A stretch of 64,000 bases of DNA from Osmia lignaria lignaria (taxonomy: Eukaryota > Arthropoda > Insecta > Hymenoptera > Megachilidae): assembly GCF_051020975.1 (NCBI RefSeq), contig NW_027478172.1, positions 1,550,001 to 1,614,000 on the forward strand, written 5' to 3'. Made by a program: the position numbers and the translations under genes. Shown here piece after piece: positions 1 to 10,300 of this stretch (positions within the stretch are counted from its first letter, which is position 1; every line of letters starts with the position of its first letter). The notes under the pieces were generated by a model that saw nothing but the letters and a program-made list of their open reading frames with translations, was not told the DNA's origin and searched no databases.

Positions 1-238
1 CTGGAAGTGGCATTTGCAGCTCGCAATAGTGCAGAGTTATCTCAAAGAAAGGGGCCACGGTGTTTCTGTATCTCTATTATGTTGGTGCGGCTTCGGAACT
101 TTTAAATATCTTGATATATCTCGAGAACTACGCATCTGATCAAAAAATATCATAGAACATAAAAAGTAGGAAACTTAATTCTCTACAAATAAAGTCTCTT
201 AACATTTTGCCATAGCTCGCTTCGTTTCCGAGATATTT

Positions 239-264
239 GCAGATTTATCTCAAGGGAAGGGGCC
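239..264 (+). repeat. Intramonomer sub-repeat, copy a (26 bp)
   Basis: This 26-bp segment matches 353-378 of the same monomer at 23 of 26 positions, counted base by base; the mismatches are at positions 6, 16 and 18. Both copies end in AAGGGGCC and contain TTATCTCAA. The two start 114 bp apart. The pair recurs in essentially every monomer, so I annotate it once. It suggests the 322-bp unit arose partly by an internal duplication. It is also a substrate for out-of-register recombination, as the truncated unit at 58453 shows. Confidence 0.9.
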
Positions 265-284
265 TGACGGACATATTTCGAGAT

Positions 285-311
285 ATTTCTTCTTCTTGTT
301 GTTCTTCTTCT
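285..311 (+). repeat. Pyrimidine trinucleotide tract within monomer (TTC/TTG)n
   Basis: A run of TTC and TTG triplets interrupts every monomer here. It is the site of most length change inside monomers: four copies carry the same 15-bp loss (26948, 27899, 31103, 62524). Common substitutions are TTGTTG to TTGTTC (for example 881, 1847, 6674, 28206, 32376, 33985, 34629), TTGTTG to TTGATG (about 31 monomers), TTCTTC to TTCTCC, and CTTCTTC to CTTCATC (19546, 23408, 24051). The pattern fits replication slippage in a microsatellite embedded in the satellite. Confidence 0.85.
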
Positions 312-352
312 GCACAGCTAAGCTGGAAGTGGCATTTGCGGCTCGCACTAGT

Positions 353-378
353 GCAGAGTTATCTCAAAGAAAGGGGCC
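353..378 (+). repeat. Intramonomer sub-repeat, copy b (26 bp)
   Basis: Second member of the pair with 239-264. In other monomers copy a exists in two main versions, one with GATTTATCTCAAGGG and one with GATTCAGCTCAAAGG. Copy b is nearly constant (GAGTTATCTCAAAG), with occasional changes such as CTCAATGAAAG (31216, 37652, 40230, 43772 and others). Downstream of copy b the similarity to copy a stops. Confidence 0.9.
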
Positions 379-1524
379 ACGGTGTTTCTGTATCTCTATT
401 ATGTTGGTGCGGCTTCGGAACTTTTAAATATCTTGATATATCTCGAGAACTACGCATCTGATCAAAAAATGTCATAGAACATAAAAAGTAGGAAACTTAA
501 TTCTCTATAAAAAAGGTCTCTTAACATTTTGCCATAGCTCGCTTCGTTTCCGAGATATTTGCAGATTTATCTCAAGGGAAGGGGCCTGACGGACATATTT
601 CGAGATATTTCTTCTTCTTGTTGTTCTTCTTCTGCGCAGCTACGCTGGAAGTGGCATTTGCGGCTCGCACTAGTGCAGAGTTATCTCAAAGAAAGGGGCC
701 ACGGTGTTTCTGTATCTCTATTATGTTGGTGCGGCTTCGGAACTTTTAAATATCTTGATATATCTCGAGAACTACGCATCTGATCAAAAAATATCATAGA
801 ACATAAAAAGTAGGAAACTTAATTCTCTACAAAAAAGGTCTCTTAACATTTTGCCATAGCTCGCTTCGTTTCCGAGATATTTGCAGATTTATCTCAAGGG
901 AAGGGGCCTGACGGACATATTTCGAGATATTTCTTCTTCTTGTTCTTCTTCTTCTGCACAGCTAAGCTGGAAGTGGCATTTGCGGCTCGCACTAGTGCAG
1001 AGTTATCTCAAAGAAAGGGGCCACGGTGTTTCTGTATCTCTATTATGTTGGTGCGGCTTCGGAACTTTTAAATATCTTGATATATCTCGAGAACTACGCA
1101 TCTGATCAAAAAATATCATAGAACATAAAAAGTAGGAAACTTAATTCTCTACAAAAAAGGTCTCTCAACATTTTGCCATAGCTCGCTTCGTTTCCGAGAT
1201 ATTTGCAGATTTATCTCAAGGGAAGGGGCCTGACGGACATATTTCGAGATATTTCTTCTTCTTGTTGTTCTTCTTCTGCACAGCTACGCTGGAAGTGGCA
1301 TTTGCGGCTCGCACTAGTGCAGAGTTATCTCAAAGAAAGGGGCCACGGTGTTTCTGTATCTCTATTATGTTGGTGCGGCTTCGGAACTTTTAAATATCTC
1401 GATATATCTCGAAAACTACGCTTCTGATCAAAAAATATCATAGAACATAAATTGTAGGAAACATAATTCTCTACAAAAAACGTCTCTTAACATTTTGCCA
1501 TAGCTCGCTTCGTTTCCGAGATAT

Positions 1525-2489
1525 TTGCAGATTCAGCTCAAAGGAACGGGCCTGACGGACATATTTCGAGATATTTCTTCTTCTTGTTGTTCTTCTTCTG
1601 AACAGCTAAGCTGGAAGTGGCATTTGCAGCTCGCAATAGTGCAGAGTTATCTCAAAGAAAGAGGCCACGGTGTTTCTGTATCTCTATTATGTTGGTGCGG
1701 CTTCGGAACTTTTAAATATCTTGATATATCTCGAGAACTACGCATCTGATCAAAAAATATCATAGAACATAAAAAGTAGGAAACTTAATTCTCTACAAAA
1801 AAGGTCTCTTAAGATTTTGCCATAGCTCGCTTCGTTTCCGAGATATTTGCAGATTTATCTCAAGGGAAGGGGCCTGACGGACATATTTCGAGATATTTCT
1901 TCTTCTTGTTCTTCTTCTTCTGCACAGCTAAGCTGGAAGTGGCATTTGCGGCTCGCACTAGTGCAGAGTTATCTCAAAGAAAGGGGCCACGGTGTTTCTG
2001 TATCTCTATTATGTTGGTGCGGCTTCGGAACTTTTAAATATCTCGATATATCTCGAAAACTACGCTTCTGATCAAAAAATATCATAGAACATAAATTGTA
2101 GGAAACATAATTCTCTACAAAAAACGTCTCTTAACATTTTGCCATAGCTCGCTTCGTTTCCGAGATATTTGCAGATTCAGCTCAAAGGAACGGGCCTGAC
2201 GGACATATTTCGAGATATTTCTTCTTCTTGATGTTCTTCTTCTGCACAGCTAAGCTGGAAGTGGCATTTGCAGCTCGCAATAGTGCAGAGTTATCTCAAA
2301 GAAAGGGGCCACGGTGTTTCTGTATCTCTATTATGTTGGTGCGGCTTCGGAACTTTTAAATATCTTGATATATCTCGAGAACTACGCATCTGATCAAAAA
2401 ATATCATAGAACATATAAAGTAGGAAACTTAATTCTCTACAAAAAGGGCTGTCAACATTTTGCCATAGCTCGCTTCGTTTCCGAGATAT
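1525..2489 (+). repeat. Three-monomer block, copy 1
   Basis: Monomers start at 1525, 1847 and 2169. This block and the next four monomers (to 3776) reappear at 6352-8603 with a constant offset of 4827 bp (15 monomers). I noticed about five differences over 2.25 kb, for example CTGAACAGC near 1600 against CTGCACAGC near 6425, GTTGGTG against GTAGGTG near 6520, and CTATGCTT near 2703 against CTACGCTT. Confidence 0.85.
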
Positions 2490-5385
2490 TTGCAGATTTA
2501 TCTCAAGGGAAGGGGCCTGACGGACATATTTCGAGATATTTCTTCTTCTTGTTGTTCTCCTTCTGCACAGCTACGCTGGAAGTGGCATTTGCGGCTCGCA
2601 CTAGTGCAGAGTTATCTCAAAGAAAGGGGCCACGGTGTTTCTGTATCTCTATTATGTTGGTGCGGCTTCGGAACTTTTAAATATCTCGATATATCTCGAA
2701 AACTATGCTTCTGATCAAAAAATATCATAGAACATAAATTGTAGGAAACATAATTCTCTACAAAAAACGTCTCTTAACATTTTGCCATAGCTCGCTTCGT
2801 TTCCGAGATATTTGCAGATTCAGCTGAAAAGAACGGGCCTGACGGACATATTTCGAGATATTTCTTCTTCTTGATGTTCTTCTTCTGCACAGCTAAGCTG
2901 GAAGTGGCATTTGCAGCTCGCAATAGTGCAGAGTTATCTCAAAGAAAGGGGCCACGGTGTTTCTGTATCTCTATTATGTTGGTGCGGCTTCGGAACTTTT
3001 AAATATCTTGATATATCTCGAGAACTACGCATCTGATCAAAAAATATCATAGAACATAAAAAGTAGGAAACTTAATTCTCTACAAATAAAGTCTCTTAAC
3101 ATTTTGCCATAGCTCGCTTTGTTTCCGAGATATTTGCAGATTTATCTCAAGGGAAGGGGCCTGACGGACATATTTCGAGATATTTCTTCTTCTTGTTGTT
3201 CTTCTTCTGCACAGCTAAGCTGGAAGTGGCATTTGCAGCTCGCAATAGTGCAGAGTTATCTCAAAGAAAGGGGCCACGGTGTTTCTGTATCTCTATTATG
3301 TTGGTGCGGCTTCGGAACTTTTAAATATCTTGATATATCTCGAGAACAACGCATCTGATCAAAAAATATCATAGAACATAAAAAGTAGGAAACTTAATTC
3401 TCTACAAAAAAGGTCTCTTAACATTTTGCCATAGCTCGCTTCGTTTCCGAGATATTTGCAGATTTATCTCAGGGGAAGGGGCCTGACGGACATATTTCGA
3501 GATATTTCTTCTTCTTGTTGTTCTTCTTCTGCACAGCTAAGCTGGAAGTGGCATTTGCGGCTCGGACTAGTGCAGAGTTATCTCAAAGAAAGGAGCCACG
3601 GTGTTTCTGTATCTCTATTATGCTGGTGCGGCTTCGGAACTTTTAAATATCTTGATATATCTCGAGAACTACGCATCTGATCAAAAAATATCATAGAACA
3701 TAAAAAGTAGGAAACTTAATTCTCTACAAAAAGGGCTGTCAACATTTTGCCATAGCTCGCTTCGTTTCCGAGATATTTGCAGATTTATCTCAAGGGAAGG
3801 GGCCTGACGGACATATTTCGAGATATTTCTTCTTCTTGTTGTTCTCCTTCTGCACAGCTAAGCTGGAAGTGGCATTTGCGGCTCGCACTAGTGCAGAGTT
3901 ATCTCAAAGAAAGGGGCCACGGTGTTTCTGTATCTCTATTATGTTGGTGCGGCTTCGGAACTTTTAAATATCTTGATATATCTCGAGAACTACGCATCTG
4001 ATCAAAAAATGTCATAGAACATAAAAAGTAGGAAACTTAATTCTCTACAAAAAAGGTCTCTTAACATTTTGCCATAGCTCGCTTCGTTTCCGAGATATTT
4101 GCAGATTTATCTCAAGGGAAGGGGCCTGACGGACATATTTCGAGATATTTCTTCTTCTTGTTGTTCTTCTTCTGCACAGCTACGCTGGAAGTGGCATTTG
4201 CGGCTCGCACTAGTGCAGAGTTATCTCAAAGAAAGGGGCCACGGTGTTTCTGTATCTCTATTATGATGGTGCGGCTTCGGAACTTTTAAATACCTCGATA
4301 TATCTCGAAAACTACGCTTCTGATCAAAAAATATCATAGAACATAAATTATAGGAAACATAATTCTCTACAAAAAACGTCTCTTAACATTTTGCCATAGC
4401 TCGCTTCGTTTCCGAGATATTTGCAGATTCAGCTCAAAGGAACGGGCCTGACGGACGTATTTCGAGATATTTCTTCTTCTTGTTGTTCTTCTTCTGCACA
4501 GCTAAGCTGGAAGTGGCATTTGCGGCTCGCACTAGTGCAGAGTTATCTCAAAGAAAGGGGCCACGGTGTTTCTGTATCTCTATTATGTTGGTGCGGCTTC
4601 GGAACTTTTAAATATCTCGATATATCTCGAAAACTACGCTTCTGATCAAAAAATATCATAGAACATAAATTGTAGGAAACATAATTCTCTACAAAAAACG
4701 TCTCTTAACATTTTGCCATAGCTCGCTTCGTTTCCGAGATATTTGCAGATTCAGCTCAAAGGAACGGGCCTGACGGACATATTTCGAGATATTTCTTCTT
4801 CTTGATGTTCTTCTTCTGCACAGCTAAGCTGGAAGTGGTATTTGCAGCTCGCAATAGTGCAGAGTTATCTCAAAGAAAGGGGCCACGGTGTTTCTGTATC
4901 TCTATTATGTTGGTGCGGCTTCGGAACTTTTAAATATCTTGATATATCTCGAGAACTACGCATCTGATCAAAAAATATCATAGAACATAAAAAGTAGGAA
5001 ACTTAATTCTCTACAAATAAAGTCTCTTAACATTTTGCCATAGCTCGCTTTGTTTCCGAGATATTTGCAGATTTATCTCAAGGGAAGGGGCCTGACGGAC
5101 ATATTTCGAGATATTTCTTCTTCTTGTTGTTCTTCTTCTGCACAGCTAAGCTGGAAGTGGCATTTGCAGCTCGCAATAGTGCAGAGTTATCTCAAAGAAA
5201 GGGGCCACGGTGTTTCTGTATCTCTATTATGTTGGTGCGGCTTCGGAACTTTTAAATATCTTGATATATCTCGAGAACTACGCATCTGATCAAAAAATAT
5301 CATAGAACATATAAAGTAGGAAACTTAATTCTCTACAAAAAGGGCTGTCAACATTTTGCCATAGCTCGCTTCGTTTCCGAGATAT
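2490..5385 (+). repeat. Higher-order repeat, 9-monomer short form
   Basis: Monomers start at 2490, 2812, 3134, 3456, 3777, 4099, 4421, 4743 and 5065. In order and diagnostic variants they match the 12-monomer unit at 7317-11177, except that three units (the equivalents of 8604, 8926 and 9248) are missing between 3456 and 3777. Matching markers are TTCTCCTTC in 2490 and 7317, CAGCTGAAAAG in 2812 and 7639, CTTTGTTTCC before 3134 and 7961, CTCAGGGG with AAAGGAGCC in 3456 and 8283, GACGGACGTATT in 4421 and 10213, and GTGGTATTTGC in 4743 and 10535. Monomer 4099 has TATTATGATGG and AAATACCTCG as private changes. Confidence 0.85.
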
Positions 5386-6351
5386 TTGCAGATTTATCTC
5401 AAGGGAAGGGGCCTGACGGACATATTTCGAGATATTTCTTCTTCTTGTTGTTCTCCTTCTGCACAGCTACGCTGGAAGTGGCATTTGCGGCTCGCACTAG
5501 TGCAGAGTTATCTCAAAGAAAGGGGCCACGGTGTTTCTGTATCTCTATTATGTTGGTGCGGCTTCGGAACTTTTAAATATCTCGATATATCTCGAAAACT
5601 ACGCTTCTGATCAAAAAATATCATAGAACATAAATTGTAGGAAACATAATTCTCTACAAAAAACGTCTCTTAACATTTTGCCATAGCTCGCTTCGTTTCC
5701 GAGATATTTGCAGATTCAGCTGAAAAGAACGGGCCTGACTGACATATTTCGAGATATTTCTTCTTCTTGATGTTCTTCTTCTGCACAGCTAAGCTGGAAG
5801 TGGCATTTGCAGCTCGCAATAGTGCAGAGTTATCTCAAAGAAAGGGGCCACGGTGTTTCTGTATCTCTATTATGTTGGTGCGGCTTCGGAACTTTTAAAT
5901 ATCTTGATATATCTCGAGAACTACGCATCTGATCAAAAAATATCATAGAACATAAAAAGTAGGAAACTTAATTCTCTACAAATAAAGTCTCTTAACATTT
6001 TGCCATAGCTCGCTTTGTTTCCGAGATATTTGCAGATTTATCTCAAGGGAAGGGGCCTGACGGACATATTTCGAGATATTTCTTCTTCTTGTTGTTCTTC
6101 TTCTGCACAGCTAAGCTGGAAGTGGCATTTGCAGCTCGCAATAGTGCAGAGTTATCTCAAAGAAAGGGGCCACGGTGTTTCTGTATCTCTATTATGTTGG
6201 TGCGGCTTCGGAACTTTTAAATATCTTGATATATCTCGAAAACTACGCTTCTGATCAAAAAATATCATAGAACATAAATTGTAGGAAACATAATTCTCTA
6301 CAAAAAACGTCTCTTAACATTTTGCCATAGCTCGCTTCGTTTCCGAGATAT
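5386..6351 (+). repeat. Partial higher-order unit (three monomers)
   Basis: Monomers start at 5386, 5708 and 6030. They correspond to the first three monomers of the 12-monomer unit (7317, 7639, 7961). The third ends with the GAAAACTACGCTT and AAATTGTAGG tail, and so joins in register to the three-monomer block that follows. 3777-6029 as a whole matches 9569-11821 at a constant offset of 5792 bp (18 monomers). GACTGACAT near 5738 is a private change. Confidence 0.8.
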
Positions 6352-7316
6352 TTGCAGATTCAGCTCAAAGGAACGGGCCTGACGGACATATTTCGAGATA
6401 TTTCTTCTTCTTGTTGTTCTTCTTCTGCACAGCTAAGCTGGAAGTGGCATTTGCAGCTCGCAATAGTGCAAAGTTATCTCAAAGAAAGAGGCCACGGTGT
6501 TTCTGTATCTCTATTATGTAGGTGCGGCTTCGGAACTTTTAAATATCTTGATATATCTCGAGAACTACGCATCTGATCAAAAAATATCATAGAACATAAA
6601 AAGTAGGAAACTTAATTCTCTACAAAAAAGGTCTCTTAAGATTTTGCCATAGCTCGCTTCGTTTCCGAGATATTTGCAGATTTATCTCAAGGGAAGGGGC
6701 CTGACGGACATATTTCGAGATATTTCTTCTTCTTGTTCTTCTTCTTCTGCACAGCTAAGCTGGAAGTGGCATTTGCGGCTCGCACTAGTGCAGAGTTATC
6801 TCAAAGAAAGGGGCCACGGTGTTTCTGTATCTCTATTATGTTGGTGCGGCTTCGGAACTTTTAAATATCTCGATATATCTCGAAAACTACGCTTCTGATC
6901 AAAAAATATCATAGAACATAAATTGTAGGAAACATAATTCTCTACAAAAAACGTCTCTTAACATTTTGCCATAGCTCGCTTCGTTTCCGAGATATTTGCA
7001 GATTCAGCTCAAAGGAACGGGCCTGACGGACATATTTCGAGATATTTCTTCTTCTTGATGTTCTTCTTCTGCACAGCTAAGCTGGAAGTGGCATTTGCAG
7101 CTCGCAATAGTGCAGAGTTATCTCAAAGAAAGGGGCCACGGTGTTTCTGTATCTCTATTATGTTGGTGCGGCTTCGGAACTTTTAAATATCTTGATATAT
7201 CTCGAGAACTACGCATCTGATCAAAAAATATCATAGAACATATAAAGTAGGAAACTTAATTCTCTACAAAAAGGGCTGTCAACATTTTGCCATAGCTCGC
7301 TTCGTTTCCGAGATAT
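6352..7316 (+). repeat. Three-monomer block, copy 2
   Basis: Monomers start at 6352, 6674 and 6996. This is the second copy of 1525-2489, again placed directly upstream of a higher-order unit, so block plus HOR moved or was copied together. Private changes are GTGCAAAG near 6467 and TATGTAGGTG near 6517. Confidence 0.85.
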
Positions 7317-10300
7317 TTGCAGATTTATCTCAAGGGAAGGGGCCTGACGGACATATTTCGAGATATTTCTTCTTCTTGTTGTTCTCCTTCTGCACAGCTA
7401 CGCTGGAAGTGGCATTTGCGGCTCGCACTAGTGCAGAGTTATCTCAAAGAAAGGGGCCACGGTGTTTCTGTATCTCTATTATGTTGGTGCGGCTTCGGAA
7501 CTTTTAAATATCTCGATATATCTCGAAAACTACGCTTCTGATCAAAAAATATCATAGAACATAAATTGTAGGAAACATAATTCTCTACAAAAAACGTCTC
7601 TTAACATTTTGCCATAGCTCGCTTCGTTTCCGAGATATTTGCAGATTCAGCTGAAAAGAACGGGCCTGACGGACATATTTCGAGATATTTCTTCTTCTTG
7701 ATGTTCTTCTTCTGCACAGCTAAGCTGGAAGTGGCATTTGCAGCTCGCAATAGTGCAGAGTTATCTCAAAGAAAGGGGCCACGGTGTTTCTGTATCTCTA
7801 TTATGTTGGTGCGGCTTCGGAACTTTTAAATATCTTGATATATCTCGAGAACTACGCATCTGATCAAAAAATATCATAGAACATAAAAAGTAGGAAACTT
7901 AATTCTCTACAAATAAAGTCTCTTAACATTTTGCCATAGCTCGCTTTGTTTCCGAGATATTTGCAGATTTATCTCAAGGGAAGGGGCCTGACGGACATAT
8001 TTCGAGATATTTCTTCTTCTTGTTGTTCTTCTTCTGCACAGCTAAGCTGGAAGTGGCATTTGCAGCTCGCAATAGTGCAGAGTTATCTCAAAGAAAGGGG
8101 CCACGGTGTTTCTGTATCTCTATTATGTTGGTGCGGCTTCGGAACTTTTAAATATCTTGATATATCTCGAGAACAACGCATCTGATCAAAAAATATCATA
8201 GAACATAAAAAGTAGGAAACTTAATTCTCTACAAAAAAGGTCTCTTAACATTTTGCCATAGCTCGCTTCGTTTCCGAGATATTTGCAGATTTATCTCAGG
8301 GGAAGGGGCCTGACGGACATATTTCGAGATATTTCTTCTTCTTGTTGTTCTTCTTCTGCACAGCTAAGCTGGAAGTGGCATTTGCGGCTCGCACTAGTGC
8401 AGAGTTATCTCAAAGAAAGGAGCCACGGTGTTTCTGTATCTCTATTATGCTGGTGCGGCTTCGGAACTTTTAAATATCTTGATATATCTCGAGAACTACG
8501 CATCTGATCAAAAAATATCATAGAACATAAAAAGTAGGAAACTTAATTCTCTACAAAAAGGGCTGTCAACATTTTGCCATAGCTCGCTTCGTTTCCGAGA
8601 TATTTGCAGATTTATCTCAAGGGAAGGGGCCTGACGGACATATTTCGAGATATTTCTTCTTCTTGTTGTTCTTCTTCTGCACAGCTAAGCTGGAAGTGGC
8701 ATTTGCAGCTCGCAATAGTGCAGAGTTATCTCAAAGAAAGGGGCCACGGTGTTTCTGTATCTCTATTATGTTGGTGCGGCTTCGGAACTTTTAAATATCT
8801 TGATATATCTCGAGAACTACGCATCTGATCAAAAAATATCATAGAACATAAAAAGTAGGAAACTTAATTCTCTACAAATAAAGTCTCTTAACATTTTGCC
8901 ATAGCTCGCTTTGTTTCCGAGATATTTGCAGATTTATCTCAAGGGAAGGGGCCTGACGGACATATTTCGAGATATTTCTTCTTCTTGTTGTTCTTCTTCT
9001 GCACAGCTAAGCTGGAAGTGGCATTTGCAGCTCGCAATAGTGCAGAGTTATCTCAAAGAAAGGGGCCACGGTGTTTCTGTATCTCTATTATGTTGGTGCG
9101 GCTTCGGAACTTTTAAATATCTTGATATATCTCGAGAACAACGCATCTGATCAAAAAATATCATAGAACATAAAAAGTAGGAAACTTAATTCTCTACAAA
9201 AAAGGTCTCTTAACATTTTGCCATAGCTCGCTTCGTTTCCGAGATATTTGCAGATTTATCTCAGGGGAAGGGGCCTGACGGACATATTTCGAGATATTTC
9301 TTCTTCTTGTTGTTCTTCTTCTGCACAGCTAAGCTGGAAGTGGCATTTGCGGCTCGCACTAGTGCAGAGTTATCTCAAAGAAAGGGGCCACGGTGTTTCT
9401 GTATCTCTATTATGTTGGTGCGGCTTCGGAACTTTTAAATATCTTGATATATCTCGAGAACTACGCATCTGATCAAAAAATATCATAGAACATAAAAAGT
9501 AGGAAACTTAATTCTCTACAAAAAGGGCTGTCAACATTTTGCCATAGCTCGCTTCGTTTCCGAGATATTTGCAGATTTATCTCAAGGGAAGGGGCCTGAC
9601 GGACATATTTCGAGATATTTCTTCTTCTTGTTGTTCTCCTTCTGCACAGCTAAGCTGGAAGTGGCATTTGCGGCTCGCACTAGTGCAGAGTTATCTCAAA
9701 GAAAGGGGCCACGGTGTTTCTGTATCTCTATTATGTTGGTGCGGCTTCGGAACTTTTAAATATCTTGATATATCTCGAGAACTACGCATCTGATCAAAAA
9801 ATGTCATAGAACATAAAAAGTAGGAAACTTAATTCTCTACAAAAAAGGTCTCTTAACATTTTGCCATAGCTCGCTTCGTTTCCGAGATATTTGCAGATTT
9901 ATCTCAAGGGAAGGGGCCTGACGGACATATTTCGAGATATTTCTTCTTCTTGTTGTTCTTCTTCTGCACAGCTACGCTGGAAGTGGCATTTGCGGCTCGC
10001 ACTAGTGCAGAGTTATCTCAAAGAAAGGGGCCACGGTGTTTCTGTATCTCTATTATGTTGGTGCGGCTTCGGAACTTTTAAATATCTCGATATATCTCGA
10101 AAACTACGCTTCTGATCAAAAAATATCATAGAACATAAATTATAGGAAACATAATTCTCTACAAAAAACGTCTCTTAACATTTTGCCATAGCTCGCTTCG
10201 TTTCCGAGATATTTGCAGATTCAGCTCAAAGGAACGGGCCTGACGGACGTATTTCGAGATATTTCTTCTTCTTGTTGTTCTTCTTCTGCACAGCTAAGCT

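Larger units (their letters stand above)
237..558 (+). repeat. Reference satellite monomer with internal map
   Basis: I use this copy as the reference, writing P for the T of TTGCAG. In order it holds: a first 26-bp sub-repeat (239-264); TCGAGATAT (278-286); a pyrimidine trinucleotide tract (about 285-311); TGCACAGCTA; the palindrome GCACTAGTGC (345-354); a second 26-bp sub-repeat (353-378); a conserved stretch with CACGGTGTTTCTG and GCGGCTTCGGAAC (about 379-421); an AT-rich part with ATATCTCGAG (438-447), TGATCA (459-464), a run of A and CTCTAC; then CATAGCTCGCTTCG and CCGAGATAT, leading into the next copy. I counted 128 G+C in 322 bases (39.8 percent). Bases 301-420 are 49 percent GC and 421-540 are 29 percent. 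The phase is arbitrary; the natural unit boundary is unknown. Confidence 0.95.
1..1524 (+). repeat. Array segment: left partial monomer plus four monomers
   Basis: Bases 1-236 are the last two thirds of a monomer cut by the window edge. Full monomers start at 237, 559, 881 and 1203. The order from 559 is: CTACGCTGG type with GAGAACTACGCAT tail; TTGTTC-tract type; CTACGCTGG type with GAAAACTACGCTT tail; then the CAGCTCAAAGG type at 1525. This order is seen again at 32054-33340, and from its second member at 28206-29170, so it is an older conserved neighbourhood. No gene or other element. Confidence 0.85.

Noticed and set aside
401..425. RNA polymerase III internal promoter (A or B box) near GGTGCGGCTTCGGAAC.
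   Set aside because: Only partial resemblance to the B-box consensus, no matching A box at a sensible distance, and no T-run terminator placed to suit.
237..461. Small protein gene family: one ~74-residue open frame per monomer on the + strand.
   Set aside because: TTG starts only, no ribosome binding context, a frame change every 322 bp, and frequent stops (about 31 TTGATG copies, GGAAGTAGC at 17703, TATGATGG at 4264) spread through HOR copies. The low-complexity serine/cysteine run is just the TTC/TTG tract translated.
541..558. CENP-B box-like motif around GCTTCGTTTCCGAGATA.
   Set aside because: It has the TTCG start but lacks the A and the CGGG at the required spacing of the known 17-bp box. 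CGGG in the CAGCTCAAAGGAACGGG type has no TTCG upstream at the right distance.
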